Origin: Microbulbifer rhizosphaerae | GTDB lineage: Bacteria > Pseudomonadota > Gammaproteobacteria > Pseudomonadales > Cellvibrionaceae | DNA: 64,000 nucleotides | Assembly: GCF_014191725.1 (NCBI RefSeq) | Contig: NZ_JACHWZ010000012.1 | Span: 1-64,000 of the forward strand | Reading direction: 5' to 3' | In this document: one piece after another, positions 1-9,349 of the stretch | Layout: each line of letters opens with the position of its first letter | How positions within the stretch are numbered: position 1 is the first letter of the stretch | The notes under the pieces: model-generated | Databases searched by the model: none | What the model saw: only the letters and a program-made list of their open reading frames with translations | Told to the model about the DNA's origin: nothing | Translations under genes and position numbers: made by a program

Positions 1-117
1 TTTTTTTTTGGTGTTTTTATTATTTTTTCAAACCCCCCCCCCACCTCTCATTCCTATACTTTTGGCCGCCCCCCCCCCCCCCCCCCACCCCCACCCACCC
101 CCCCCCCCCCCCCCCCC
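1..117. other. low-complexity contig edge
   Basis: The first bases are long T runs followed by very long C runs broken by single A or T bases. No coding or regulatory pattern is visible. The composition is unlike anything else in the window, and this is the extreme end of the sequence, so I read it as poor-quality assembly or read-end artefact. Half of a dispersed 'CTCCTACA' hairpin follows at 120-128. Confidence 0.7.
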
Positions 118-147
118 CCGCTCCTACAAGGGATTCGCCCCCCTTTC

Positions 148-1575
148 TCAGGCCAATAGGCTATCGCCCCAACTCTCCAGTTGATCGAGGAGTTCCGTTT
201 TCTCCGGAAACTGCTCACGCAGGCCGGCAATCTGCTCCAAGTAGGCCTCCAGGGTGATGCTGGCGCCGGCCGAAGGATCGGTCAGGCGACGGGAGCGCCA
301 CTCCTGCCAGCGCTGCCGCTCCTCCGTCGACAGGGTATCGGGGAAGTTGCGCGCGCGCAGGCGGAACAGCAGTTCCGGCAGGCGCCTGTCGGCGAATGGG
401 ATGTCGCCGGCCAGTGTCCCCGAGCCGCGTTCGGCAAGGGCGCGGTGGAGCTGGCGGCAGAGATCGCGGTCGGCGTCGTTGAGGAAGCCGTCGTAGAGGC
501 TGGCCTCCACATCCCGCGGGGGAAAATCGCTGTCGAGATAAACCCTGTGCAGTTTCTCCGTCAGGTCGACATCCCGCAGCCGGTACCAGTTGGCCTCACA
601 GGCGGCCTTGTCGATTCCCAGTTCCGCCGCGCGTTTGTCCTCGAGCATCTTGGCCGGCGCCAGCACCGGGCAGCGGTTCAGGTGAATCAATTTCAGGCCC
701 ACCGGCAGTTCGCTCTCGGCCAGGTCGTCGCGGGCGGTATAGAGGCGTTCGCGCAGGGTTTCCGCATCCAGGCTGAGCAGCGGCTCCGGGTCCATGGCCA
801 GGTTGGCGGCGATCACCGCATTGCGGTTTACCGGGTGCGCGGCCAGCGGAACGATATAGGTGAGATGCCCCTGGGACGCGGGCACTTTGCCGGAGATGTG
901 CAACAGCGGCTTGCGGTTGCGCAGGTCGATCAGCCCGCCGGCCTCCTGCTTGCGCCGCAGCCGGTAGACGTAGTCGTACAACCTGGGCTGCCTGTCACGC
1001 ACCAGGCGCGCCATGTCGATGGTGGCGCGCACGTCGGAGAGCGCATCGTGGGCGCCCTGGTGGGCGATGCCGTTGGCGGCGGTCAGTTCTTCCAGCCTGA
1101 ACGACGGCACGCCCGCTTCCCGCTCCGGCCACCGGATGCCCTCGGGGCGCAACGCGTAGGTGAGGCGGACCATATCGATAATGTCCCAGCGGCTGTTGCC
1201 GGAGCGCCACTCGCGCTCGTAGGGGTCGAACAGGTTGCGGTAGAGGGTGTGGCGGGTTACCTCATCGTCGAAGCGCAAGCTGTTGTAGCCCACGCCGCAG
1301 GTGCCGGGCGCCCCCAGTTCGGCGAGGATGCGCTGGATAAATTCGATCTCGGGCACCCCGTCGGCCAGGGCGCGCTGGGGGCTGATGCCGGTGACCAGGC
1401 TGGCCATGGGCTGGGGCAGGCAGTCGTCGGCGGGGCGGCAGTAGAGCATCAGCGGCTCGCCGGTGATATTGAGATCCTCGTCGGTGCGGATGCCGGCGAA
1501 CTGGGACGGCTTGTCCGCAGCCGGATTGGTGCCCCAGGTTTCGTAGTCGTGCCAGTAGAGTGTGGTGTCGCTCAC
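148..1575 (-). CDS. sbcB: exodeoxyribonuclease I
   Basis: This is exonuclease I, the processive 3'-to-5' single-strand DNA exonuclease used in mismatch repair and recombination. The DEDDh catalytic set is visible. HDYETWG supplies Asp10 and Glu12, GYNSLRFDDE near residues 97-105 supplies the second Asp, and AHQGAHDALSD gives His176 and Asp181. The ExoI-specific SH3-like and helical C-terminal regions follow. The reading frame stays open further upstream, but I chose the GTG at 1573-1575. It gives 475 residues, exactly the E. coli SbcB length, starts a few residues before the first catalytic motif, and has a purine-rich GGGGGA just upstream. The ATG codons at 1599 and 1602 lack a ribosome site. 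It is monocistronic and faces the contig edge. Confidence 0.95.
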   Translation of the reverse strand: MSDTTLYWHDYETWGTNPAADKPSQFAGIRTDEDLNITGEPLMLYCRPADDCLPQPMASLVTGISPQRALADGVPEIEFIQRILAELGAPGTCGVGYNSLRFDDEVTRHTLYRNLFDPYEREWRSGNSRWDIIDMVRLTYALRPEGIRWPEREAGVPSFRLEELTAANGIAHQGAHDALSDVRATIDMARLVRDRQPRLYDYVYRLRRKQEAGGLIDLRNRKPLLHISGKVPASQGHLTYIVPLAAHPVNRNAVIAANLAMDPEPLLSLDAETLRERLYTARDDLAESELPVGLKLIHLNRCPVLAPAKMLEDKRAAELGIDKAACEANWYRLRDVDLTEKLHRVYLDSDFPPRDVEASLYDGFLNDADRDLCRQLHRALAERGSGTLAGDIPFADRRLPELLFRLRARNFPDTLSTEERQRWQEWRSRRLTDPSAGASITLEAYLEQIAGLREQFPEKTELLDQLESWGDSLLA

Positions 1576-1669
1576 GGGTCCCCCTGTTTTTGGGCGCATC
1601 ATAGCATCGCCGGGAGCGCGGCGCCGTTTACCTTGGAGCGCTGAAGGCTCTAGGGCCGCAGGCCCGCCG

Positions 1670-1951
1670 ATGGTCAGCGACAGCCGCATTTGCCTCGCGG
1701 ACGACAGCGAGAAGGGCGGCTGCAGAGCCCCCGGGGCCAGCTCATCCGTGGGCCTGCTGCTATACGTAAAGGACGTGGACAATATTTTCGCGCGGGCGGT
1801 GGAAGCCGGGGCCAAACCAAGCGCCCGCCCGCGGACCAGTTCTACGGGGACCGACCGGCACCTGTAGCCCTCCTTCGGCCATGTCTGGTTCCTGGCCACT
1901 CATCTTGAGAACCTGTCCATGGAGGAGCTTCAGCGCCGGACGGCACAGTGA
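1670..1951 (+). pseudogene. decayed VOC/PhnB-type glyoxalase-fold gene
   Basis: Three reading frames read in turn give one protein-like sequence. Frame one gives DSRICLADD and VGLLLYVKDVDNIFARAVEAG; a second frame gives DQFYGDR; a third gives FGHVWFLATHLENLS followed by MEELQRR and a stop. This is the C-terminal half of the PhnB-like vicinal-oxygen-chelate family, in which D-Q-F-Y-G-D-R and F-G-H-x-W are hallmarks. At least two frameshifts separate the blocks and the N-terminal half is missing. The fragment ends 18 bases before the MITE-like element. It is almost certainly not functional. The family call rests on motif recall only. Confidence 0.7.
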
Positions 1952-1968
1952 GGGGCAGACCGGCGATC

Positions 1969-2236
1969 TAGTGTGGTGTAAGGTACTAATTGTATATATC
2001 AGCGGGCCGCTAAGCGGCCAGATGCAAGGCGCATTTGCGCTGGCGTAGTTGTTCTACGTCAAGCAAATGCAACGCCGCAGATGGCTGCTTAGCGGCCCGC
2101 CCGAAGGGAGCCCCCCAAATCGTCCACAGCTGCGTTGCCGCTCTTGAAAAGGGCGCGCCATTCCCTGCGAGCGGCGCCTAACTGTGAACAATTTGGGGGG
2201 CTCTGATATACACAATTAGTACCTTACACCACACTA
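1969..2236. mobile_element. 268-bp MITE-like element with 34-bp terminal inverted repeats
   Basis: Positions 1969-2002 and 2203-2236 are inverted copies of each other over 34 bases with one mismatch (outer bases TAGTGTGGTGTAAGGTAC). Inside lie a second inverted pair (near 2108-2129 and 2182-2203, built around GAGCCCCCCAAAT) and a dyad around GCGGGCCGCTAAGCGGCC. There is no reading frame for a transposase. A short element that is nearly all inverted repeats, sitting between a dead gene and a live one, fits a non-autonomous transposable element. I see no clear target-site duplication and cannot name its parent family. Confidence 0.6.
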
Positions 2237-2262
2237 AAAACCTGCCCCGGGATATCGAGCCC

Positions 2263-3312
2263 ATGGCTGACTACTGGATACTGGCGGCAACCTTTGCCGT
2301 GGTCGTCTTGACCGTTCTTCCCGTGTGGCATTTCGAGGCCTGGTGGATCCGGGTTCTCGATTTTCCCCGCCTGCAGCTGTTCCTGCTGGCGCTGGCTGTG
2401 CTGGCGCTTCAGTTGATTCTGCTGGACCTGTCGGAACCGGGGAGCTGGCTCGCAATCGCCGTGGTGCTGGCCTGCGCGGGATACCAGGTGTGGTGGATCA
2501 CGCCCTACAACCGGCTCTTTCCCGTGGAGGTGGACTCCGCCCGGGCCGGGGGAGACCGGCTGAGTTTTATCACCGCCAACGTGCTCGCCTCCAACCGCAA
2601 CGCCGCGGCCCTGCTCCGGCTGGTGCGGCAGCACCGGCCGGATATTCTCGTCACCCTGGAATCGAACCACTGGTGGCAGGAGAGGCTGGACGAGCTCGAG
2701 GCGGACTACCCTTACGCCATCAAGTGCCCGCAGGAGAACCGGTACGGCATGCACGTCTACTCGCAACTGCCGCTGTCCGACTGCGCGACGGAATTCCTGG
2801 TGGAGAAAGATGTACCCTCCATGCAGGCCGTGGCCACCCTGCCGTCCGGCCACCGGGTATGGCTGCACTTCGTGCACCCCGCTCCCCCCAGCCCGGTGGA
2901 AAACGAGGAATCCTCCGAGCGGGATGCCGAACTGATACTCGTGGCCCGCAGGGTGGCCGGCAGCGAAATGCCCGTGGTGGTGACCGGCGACCTCAACGAC
3001 GTGGCCTGGTCGGAAACCACTCGCCTGTTCCGCAAGATCAGTGACCTGCTCGACCCCCGGGTGGGGAGGGGCATGTTCAATACGTTCCACACCAGCTACT
3101 GGTTCCTGCGCTGGCCGTTGGACCACGTATTCCACAGCCACCACTTCACGCTGGGGGAAATGACCCGGCTGCCCCCTTTCGGCTCCGACCATTTTGCCCT
3201 GCTATTTACCCTGGTACTGCAACCCAACTCCCGGGACGAAGACGACGGACTGGAAGCGGAAGAAGAGGACCGGCAATGGGCAAATGAAAAGCTCAAGAGA
3301 CGGGACAGTTAA
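2263..3312 (+). CDS. membrane-anchored endonuclease/exonuclease/phosphatase family protein
   Basis: The protein has 349 residues. Three hydrophobic segments (about 5-22, 36-56 and 62-80) anchor it in the inner membrane, and an EEP-fold domain follows. EEP catalytic signatures are visible: FITANVLASN with Asn106, TLESNHWW with Glu133, TGDLNDV with Asp243 and Asn245, PLDHVF and the terminal GSDHFALL Asp-His pair. The fold is shared by metal-dependent phosphodiesterases acting on DNA, phospholipids or phosphoinositides, so the substrate is open. The tail after residue 320 is acidic. It ends 74 bases before argS and may share a transcript with it. Confidence 0.85.
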   Translation: MADYWILAATFAVVVLTVLPVWHFEAWWIRVLDFPRLQLFLLALAVLALQLILLDLSEPGSWLAIAVVLACAGYQVWWITPYNRLFPVEVDSARAGGDRLSFITANVLASNRNAAALLRLVRQHRPDILVTLESNHWWQERLDELEADYPYAIKCPQENRYGMHVYSQLPLSDCATEFLVEKDVPSMQAVATLPSGHRVWLHFVHPAPPSPVENEESSERDAELILVARRVAGSEMPVVVTGDLNDVAWSETTRLFRKISDLLDPRVGRGMFNTFHTSYWFLRWPLDHVFHSHHFTLGEMTRLPPFGSDHFALLFTLVLQPNSRDEDDGLEAEEEDRQWANEKLKRRDS

Positions 3313-3386
3313 GGCGGGGCGGTTGCAAAGCCGCCCCCGCCCATTAAAATCCCGCGTTTCCCCCAAAAACCACAGCAGTCCCACCT

Positions 3387-5138
3387 ATGAATATTCGCCA
3401 GTTGCTCACCGACAAATTCCAGGCCGCCATGCTCGCCGCCGGTATTCCCGAAGACTGCGGCCCTGTGGTTACCCAGGCTCGGGTGGCGCCGGCGAAAAAA
3501 GCGAGCTTTGGCGACTACCAGGCCAACGGCGCCATGGCCGCCGCCAAGCGCATGGGCACCAACCCCCGGGAACTGGCCAGCCGCATCGTCGAACATCTGG
3601 ACAAGGGCGAGATGATTGAAAAGGCGGAGATCGCCGGTCCCGGCTTTATCAATATCCACCTGAGTGAATCCTGGCTGGCCCGGAGCCTGGCCGCCGCGGA
3701 ACAGAGCGGGCGCCTGAATATCGCCCCGGCCGCAGAGCCGCAGACGGTGGTGATCGATTACTCACACCCCAACCTGGCCAAGGAAATGCACGTGGGCCAC
3801 CTGCGCTCCACCATTATCGGCGACGCCCTGGCGCGCCTGCTGGAGTTCCAGGGCCACAAGGTAATCCGCCAGAATCATATGGGCGACTGGGGCACCCAGT
3901 TCGGCATGCTGCTGGCGCACCTGTCCGACAAGCTGGAAAACAACGATGCAGAGGTGGCCTTGGCGGACCTGGAGGTCTTCTACCGCGAGGCCAAGGTGCG
4001 CTTCGACGAGGAGGAGGGGTTCGACGACCGCGCGCGGGAGTATGTGGTGAAACTGCAAGGCGGCGACCCCGAGTGCCTGAAACTGTGGCAACAGTTTATC
4101 GATATCTCCATCAGCCACAGCGAGGAGATCTACGAGAAGCTGAACGTCACCCTGAAACGCAGCGACGTCTACGGCGAGAGCCAGTACAACGACGACCTGC
4201 CGGTGCTGGTGCAGGAACTGCTCGACCACGGCATCGCGGTGGAGGACCAGGGCGCCGTGGTGGTCTTCCTGGAGGAGATGGCGGATAAGGAGGGCAACCC
4301 CAGCCCGATGATCATCCGCAAAAAAGGCGGCGGCTACCTGTATTCCACCACCGATCTGGCAGCGATCCGCTACCGCGCCAACAAACTCAATGCCGACCGC
4401 ATCCTCTACGTGGTGGACGCGCGCCAGTCTCTGCATTTACAACAGGCCTTTACCGCCGCGCGCAAGGCCGGTTTCCTGCCGGAATCCGTCGCCCTGGAAC
4501 ACTGCGCCTTCGGCACCATGATGGGCGACGACGGCAAGCCGTTCAAAACCCGCACCGGCGGCACGGTGAAGCTGTCCGCTCTGCTGGACGAAGCGGTGGA
4601 GCGCGCGGAAAAACTGGTGGCGGAAAAGAACCCGGACCTGGATACGGACACCTGCGCGGAGATCGCGCGCAAGGTGGGCATCGGCGCGGTGAAATACGCC
4701 GACCTGAGCAAGACCCGCACCAACGACTATGTATTCAGTTGGGAGGCGATGCTCAGCTTCGAGGGCAACACCGCCCCCTACCTGCAGTACGCTTACACCC
4801 GCGTGCGCAGCATCTTCCGCCGCGCCGGTATCCAGCCGGGCGAACTCAAGGGCGAAATTCACCTGGGCACCGCCGAGGAGCGCGCCCTCGCGATCAGGCT
4901 GTGCCAGTTCGGCGAGGTGCTGGACCAAGTGGCCAAAGACACCTTCCCGCATGTGCTCTGCACCTACCTGTACGAGCTGGCCAGCGCCTATATGGTTTTC
5001 TACGAGGCCTGCCCGGTGCTGAGGGAGGGCGTGCCGGAGGAACAGAAGCAGAGCCGCCTGCAGCTGTGCGACCTAGTGGCGCGCACCCTTGCCACCGGAC
5101 TGGATCTGCTGGGTATCGAGGTGCTGGAGCAGATGTAA
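3387..5138 (+). CDS. argS: arginyl-tRNA synthetase
   Basis: This class I aminoacyl-tRNA synthetase charges tRNA-Arg in the cytoplasm. Its 583 residues match the usual size (about 577 in E. coli). An N-terminal Arg-tRNA synthetase additional domain (residues 1-90, [10 protein letters not shown]) is followed by the catalytic Rossmann domain. The HIGH motif appears as HVGH at 135-138 in [16 protein letters not shown]. The C-terminal DALR anticodon-binding domain contains [15 protein letters not shown]. The ATG at 3387 is the only sensible start. A strong hairpin 18 bases after the stop is a likely transcript end. Confidence 0.97.
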   Translation: MNIRQLLTDKFQAAMLAAGIPEDCGPVVTQARVAPAKKASFGDYQANGAMAAAKRMGTNPRELASRIVEHLDKGEMIEKAEIAGPGFINIHLSESWLARSLAAAEQSGRLNIAPAAEPQTVVIDYSHPNLAKEMHVGHLRSTIIGDALARLLEFQGHKVIRQNHMGDWGTQFGMLLAHLSDKLENNDAEVALADLEVFYREAKVRFDEEEGFDDRAREYVVKLQGGDPECLKLWQQFIDISISHSEEIYEKLNVTLKRSDVYGESQYNDDLPVLVQELLDHGIAVEDQGAVVVFLEEMADKEGNPSPMIIRKKGGGYLYSTTDLAAIRYRANKLNADRILYVVDARQSLHLQQAFTAARKAGFLPESVALEHCAFGTMMGDDGKPFKTRTGGTVKLSALLDEAVERAEKLVAEKNPDLDTDTCAEIARKVGIGAVKYADLSKTRTNDYVFSWEAMLSFEGNTAPYLQYAYTRVRSIFRRAGIQPGELKGEIHLGTAEERALAIRLCQFGEVLDQVAKDTFPHVLCTYLYELASAYMVFYEACPVLREGVPEEQKQSRLQLCDLVARTLATGLDLLGIEVLEQM

Positions 5139-5156
5139 TGGGCGGCGCGATGCGCC

Positions 5157-5212
5157 GCAAGCCGAGCTGGGGCTCGGCGCTCTCGGGAACGCCGAGCCCC
5201 AGCTCGGCTTGC
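5157..5212. repeat. B-type dispersed hairpin after argS, terminator-like
   Basis: A long perfect stem (CAAGCCGAGCTGGGGCTCGG and its complement) encloses a short loop, followed by GGGCCAAAGGCCC. The same GCCGAGCTGGGGCTCGGCG core recurs at about 20211, 47000, 47678 and 50686, and a GCGGAGCTGGAGCTCCGC variant at 17621, 30333, 45976 and 47035. It lacks a T tract, so it may stabilise the argS 3' end or act as an imperfect terminator. Confidence 0.7.
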
Positions 5213-5245
5213 GGGCCAAAGGCCCGCCACACCAAAGGCTGAATT

Positions 5246-6145
5246 GTGAATATCCTGATCACCGGCGCCTCCGGCCTGCTTGGCCGCAGCGTCTTCAAAC
5301 AACTGGACGCCAACCCGGATTTTTCCGCAACCGGCACCGCCTTTTCCCGCGCCGGCGAGCGGCTGTTGAAACTGGACCTTACCGACGGCGTAGCGTTGCG
5401 CAAAACCCTGTGCAAAATTCAGCCGCAGGTGGTGATCCACTGCGCCGCCGAGCGCTGGCCGGACCGCTGCGCCGAAAATCCCGACGAAGCCTGGCAGCTC
5501 AATGTGCGCAGCACGCAACAGTTGGCGCAGCTCTGCAGTCAGACCGGCGCGCAGTTGGTGTATATCTCCACCGACTACGTGTTCGACGGCAGTGCCCCGC
5601 CCTACTCTGTCGAGGACACGCCCAACCCGGTCAACTTCTACGGCCGCAGCAAACTGGCCGGCGAGCAGGCGGTACTGGAAAACGGCGATCACTGGGTGCT
5701 GCGCCTGCCCTGGCTGTACGGCCCGGTGGCCCACCTGCACGAGTCCGGCGTCACCGCGCTGCAGGAAACCGTCGCCAGCGGCAAGCCGGCAACCCTGGAT
5801 CACTGGGCCATCCGCTTCCCCACCAGTGTGGAGGATGTGGCGCGGGTATTGGAGCAGTGCCTGCAGATGGCCGCCGCGGGGACGCGATTTTCCGGCATCT
5901 ACCACTGGAGCGGAGATACCCCCTGTACCCGTTATGAACTCGCCCATATCGTCGCCCGCGCCTGCGGGCTCGACGCCGCCCATCTGAGCGCCGACCCGGA
6001 GCCCCAGTTTGCCGAGCCGCGCCCCTACAACTGCCAGTTGGACAAATCGCGGCTGGTGCAAATGGGCATTGCCGGCGGAGAACCGCTGGAAACCCAGCTG
6101 GCACGCCATTTGAAACCTTTTCTGAATTCAGGGTGGGGAAAATAG
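5246..6145 (+). CDS. RmlD-like NAD(P)-dependent sugar-nucleotide reductase (SDR)
   Basis: This is an extended short-chain dehydrogenase of the RmlD substrate-binding family, 299 residues. The N-terminal nucleotide motif GASGLLG is at 7-13. ISTDYVFDG at about 108-115 and the catalytic YGRSK (Tyr132, Lys136) follow. The family includes dTDP-4-dehydrorhamnose reductase and the MAT2B-like proteins. A second, more typical rfbD lies at 46007-46879 inside the capsule locus, so this copy probably has another role. The start is GTG at 5246. It stands alone between a hairpin and a convergent DUF2007 gene. Confidence 0.8.
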   Translation: MNILITGASGLLGRSVFKQLDANPDFSATGTAFSRAGERLLKLDLTDGVALRKTLCKIQPQVVIHCAAERWPDRCAENPDEAWQLNVRSTQQLAQLCSQTGAQLVYISTDYVFDGSAPPYSVEDTPNPVNFYGRSKLAGEQAVLENGDHWVLRLPWLYGPVAHLHESGVTALQETVASGKPATLDHWAIRFPTSVEDVARVLEQCLQMAAAGTRFSGIYHWSGDTPCTRYELAHIVARACGLDAAHLSADPEPQFAEPRPYNCQLDKSRLVQMGIAGGEPLETQLARHLKPFLNSGWGK

Positions 6146-6161
6146 AGGCAGAAAACCGCCG

Positions 6162-6446
6162 TCAGGCGATTTCCGCCGGTGGGGAAAAGGAAGTCCCGGC
6201 AAGGTCCCTATGCGGAAGATCCCTCAGCTCGCTGGCCAGTGCCTGCTCCAGCAACAGCTGCGCAATGGCCAGTTCGCAGTCTTTCATAATCCACAGCTCC
6301 GAATGCCAGGCCAGCGGACCATTTTCCGCTGGCGGTACATCGACCGCAGACTTCTGCGTGAGGGCGGAAATTCCCGCCTTTTCCAGCAATGTATACAGGT
6401 GACTGACTAACAATTGATCGCTGGCGGTATAAATCCTCTGCGCCAT
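6162..6446 (-). CDS. DUF2007-type putative signal-transducing protein
   Basis: A small cytoplasmic protein of 94 residues from the ATG at 6446; an in-frame ATG six codons upstream is possible. The pattern RIYTASDQLLVSHLYTLLEK followed by AGISA, then SELWIMKDCELAIAQLLL, matches the alpha/beta DUF2007 fold, in which one helix pair precedes a glycine turn and a short hydrophobic strand. The family has no settled biochemical role. It converges with the RmlD-like gene, and the two stops are 16 bases apart. Confidence 0.65.
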   Translation of the reverse strand: MAQRIYTASDQLLVSHLYTLLEKAGISALTQKSAVDVPPAENGPLAWHSELWIMKDCELAIAQLLLEQALASELRDLPHRDLAGTSFSPPAEIA

Positions 6447-6660
6447 GACAAGCTTCTTCCGCATCCCTGGCGGCTAACCATTCCGGTTATTTGATTTCTC
6501 CTTGTGTTTACCCAAAAAGCAACTTCATTTGGGGTACCGGTAAACATAGCTCAGCGATAGCCTGGCTGTGTGGAAACGAAGTGAGAAGCCGCGACAGCTG
6601 TCCGGCCGCAGGTGTGTTCGGGAGCCCTGGACAGTGCCAGCATGGCGACTGTCTGCCGCA

Positions 6661-7596
6661 TCATTTGTTTTGAGCGCGCATCTTGTCGAGCATTTTGTCC
6701 ACGCCCTCGGCAGTGCAGAGTTCACTGCCGTACCTCTCCACAGTGGCCGCGCCCGCCGCCACCGCGTAACGGGCGGCTTCCTTCAGCGGTTTTCCCCTGT
6801 CGATGGCCAGGGCGAAGGCGCCGAACATGCTGTCCCCCGCACCCGTCGTATCGACAAGGTCCACCGGGGGCGACTCCATATATTCGCTGCCGTCCCGGGT
6901 CACGCACACTGCGCCTTCACTGCCCAGGGACAGCAGTATGATTTCCACCCGCCGCTCCTTGCGCACCGCCGTTTCAGCTTCCTCGATCAAATTCCGGCGG
7001 CTGGTTCCGCAATCGCGGATTCGGCCCCACTCTTTCGCGTTGGGTTTGATGGCGAAGAGCTGCTCTTCCGCCAGGGCCTTGCGCACGGCGGCGGACGGCC
7101 CGTCGAGAAACAACCGCGCACCCCGGCGATTTGCCACCGCGGCCACCCGAGCGTAGAAGTCCTCCGGAACCCCCGGAGGCAAACTGCCGCTGGCCATCAG
7201 CAGCACGTCTTTCTCCAGAACTTTCTCGAGCTTTTCGAGGGCACTTCGCCACTCCTTTTCGCTCAACTCCGGTCCGGGCAAAATAAACCGGTATTCCCCT
7301 TCCTCCTCTTCAGGATTCACGAGCAAACTGAGGCGGGTATCGCCTTCGATATTCACCCGCACCGTCTTGACACCAAGCGCCTTCAGGCGATGCTCCATAG
7401 ACCCGTCCACATCGCCCCCGGAGCAGAACAGAGCAGCAGATTCACCACCCAGGTTTACAATGGCCCGGCTGCAATTGATACCTCCGCCCCCGGGGGTGGT
7501 GCGCACCTTTTTGCAGCGCAGTTTGCTGTGGATTTTGAGTTCCGGCACGGTGAACGCCACGTCCAGTGCCGGGTTCATGGTCAGCGTCCAGATCAT
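6661..7596 (-). CDS. PfkB-family hexose (6-phospho/1-phosphofructo) kinase
   Basis: This is a ribokinase-fold sugar kinase of 311 residues. MIWTLTMNPALD opens the protein and TPGGGGINCSRA (residues 34-45) forms the substrate-binding glycine patch typical of the 1-phosphofructokinase/PfkB subgroup. TTGAGDSMFGAF near residue 250 carries the catalytic Asp and the anion hole. The likely product is fructose-1,6-bisphosphate from fructose-6-phosphate or fructose-1-phosphate; sequence alone does not separate these, and no PTS fructose genes are adjacent. ATG at 7596 is preferred over the TTG immediately before it. The start lies 31 bases beyond the stop of the upstream cyclase gene, so the two are probably cotranscribed. 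Confidence 0.88.
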   Translation of the reverse strand: MIWTLTMNPALDVAFTVPELKIHSKLRCKKVRTTPGGGGINCSRAIVNLGGESAALFCSGGDVDGSMEHRLKALGVKTVRVNIEGDTRLSLLVNPEEEEGEYRFILPGPELSEKEWRSALEKLEKVLEKDVLLMASGSLPPGVPEDFYARVAAVANRRGARLFLDGPSAAVRKALAEEQLFAIKPNAKEWGRIRDCGTSRRNLIEEAETAVRKERRVEIILLSLGSEGAVCVTRDGSEYMESPPVDLVDTTGAGDSMFGAFALAIDRGKPLKEAARYAVAAGAATVERYGSELCTAEGVDKMLDKMRAQNK

Positions 7597-7630
7597 CAAA
7601 CACTCTCACGTTGGCCAGGAGGAAGACGTG

Positions 7631-9349
7631 TCAGCCGTGGTGGTCTGCATTTGCCGCCAACTCCAGCGCCTCTATCTCTTCGACACTGTTCGACAACTGC
7701 TCCACCCCCGCCAGGTCGTCGGAGTAAAGCTGGTAATTGTTCTTGCCCCGGTATTTGGCGTGATACATCGCGATATCCGCTTTTTGCAAAATTGCCTCCA
7801 GGGTACTGCCGTGCTGGGGAATGGCCACCACGCCGATACTCAGGGTGACTGCCACCATTTCATCGCCGATTTTTACCGGCTCTCCGGCGATGCTCAGCAT
7901 TTTTTCCGCCAGTGTGCGATAACTACCCGCATCGCTCAGGGAGCGCACGAATACGCAGAATTCGTCGCCCCCCAGTCGCGCGACGATATCGCCAAAGCGC
8001 ATCACGCTGACCAGCCGCTGCGCAATCACCCGCAGCAGGTCATCGCCACTCTGGTGCCCGAGGGAGTCGTTCACCTGCTTGAAATCATCCAGGTCGACGA
8101 AAAACAGGTAGCCGGTGCCTTCGCCAAACTCGCTATCGTGCAGGTATTTTTTCAGCTCCTCGACAATGTTGTGCCGGTTGGCAAGGCCAGTGAGCGTGTC
8201 GTACATGGCTATGCGCTCCAGCTCCGCAGTGTTCTGTGACACTATCTCCTTCATCACCTCCAGCTGATCGCATACTGCCAGGCCGGTGGCGTCGAGTACA
8301 TCGAGTTCGTCGTAGTGGGAAAGGCGCTTGGATACAGGCCGGATGAGGTCGCGCGCCGCATCGAACTTGCCGTCGCTCAACAGGGGCAGTGCCTCCGCCA
8401 GCCGGCGCAGGCGGAAGATCGGCCGCCACAGCATGCCGGTGACGGCACCGATAAAAACAAAGGCGCCCAGTACCGATAACAGCAACAGTAGCTTCAGCGA
8501 GTCTTCAATATGGCCCACCTGATCGGAGACGTTGTCGATAATTACGAAATGCGCACCCTTCTGATCACCACTGATCACCGGAATGGTTTTCACATCAAAA
8601 CTGTTATTTTCGAACAAATAGGCTCCGGAAAAATTCAGGCCCGGCATTTCCGTCTCCTCCGCAGCCACCTGGCGCAGCAGCGGCATCAGCATTTCCCTCG
8701 ATGTGAGCGCGATCACTTCCCGGTTCCAGGCGTCCAGGTAATCGCTGGTGTGGAAGGCGGAAGCATTGTGTTCGGCTGAGAGGATACCGATATCCGACCC
8801 AGTGATTTCCCGGAACGAGAGCAGCTCGCCGGCCAGGGACCGGTCCACCTGCAGCACGTAGTCGGTGTTGTCGCCGGCGATCACCGGCACCGCCAGGCTC
8901 TGCACGCAGGTGCTGGTGCAGCGCACGCTCTCCAGTGGCTGGCCGCTGATGATTACCTCGCGAACCTGCGTCGCTGTCAGGCGCCGGGTGGATTTACCCC
9001 AGGTAATTGGCGGTTGCTCGTCGTCGGTGTACAACTTGAGGGATTCCAGCCCCCAACTGAGCTGCAGATATTCCCACTGGCGGTCGAAGAGTTTTCGCAA
9101 AATTTCCGGGCTGGCGGACGTGCCGCCCCGCCACAGGACGATCAGGTCCGCAAGCTGGATCAGATCCTCGCGGGATTGGTTGAGCAGCCCGGAGATCTGG
9201 TACTGATAGGTGAGGTAGCGGTTGTTGCGGTTTTTTTCCAGCAGGGAGTGCAGGTTGCCGTTGCCCAGCAGAATAAAAAACAGGCACATGGCCACCACTA
9301 GCAGCAGTGAAAAAATACTGGCCTTTACCCGCAGACTGTGTAATCGCAT
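7631..9349 (-). CDS. membrane diguanylate cyclase with periplasmic sensor
   Basis: The protein has 572 residues. TM1 (about 11-29) and TM2 (about 286-307) flank a periplasmic sensor of roughly 255 residues that I cannot assign to a named CHASE or Cache class. A HAMP-like linker (about 308-380) follows, then a GGDEF domain. The GGDEF motif is intact at 460-464 (RLGGDEFCVF), and an inhibitory I-site RFGD sits at 451-454 with the canonical five-residue spacing. It should therefore make c-di-GMP and be product-inhibited. There is no EAL domain. ATG at 9349 has an AGGAAA ribosome site. c-di-GMP made here could influence the capsule or fimbria, but nothing in the sequence shows such a link. Confidence 0.92.
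   Translation of the reverse strand: MRLHSLRVKASIFSLLLVVAMCLFFILLGNGNLHSLLEKNRNNRYLTYQYQISGLLNQSREDLIQLADLIVLWRGGTSASPEILRKLFDRQWEYLQLSWGLESLKLYTDDEQPPITWGKSTRRLTATQVREVIISGQPLESVRCTSTCVQSLAVPVIAGDNTDYVLQVDRSLAGELLSFREITGSDIGILSAEHNASAFHTSDYLDAWNREVIALTSREMLMPLLRQVAAEETEMPGLNFSGAYLFENNSFDVKTIPVISGDQKGAHFVIIDNVSDQVGHIEDSLKLLLLLSVLGAFVFIGAVTGMLWRPIFRLRRLAEALPLLSDGKFDAARDLIRPVSKRLSHYDELDVLDATGLAVCDQLEVMKEIVSQNTAELERIAMYDTLTGLANRHNIVEELKKYLHDSEFGEGTGYLFFVDLDDFKQVNDSLGHQSGDDLLRVIAQRLVSVMRFGDIVARLGGDEFCVFVRSLSDAGSYRTLAEKMLSIAGEPVKIGDEMVAVTLSIGVVAIPQHGSTLEAILQKADIAMYHAKYRGKNNYQLYSDDLAGVEQLSNSVEEIEALELAANADHHG

Noticed and set aside
181-1644. Long plus-strand frame of 487 codons opposite sbcB
   Set aside because: It mirrors the coding frame of a certain gene in high-GC DNA and has no recognisable domain.
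5246-6145. Second functional rfbD for capsule rhamnose
   Set aside because: It carries the fold but lies far from the rfb cluster, which has its own clear rfbD.
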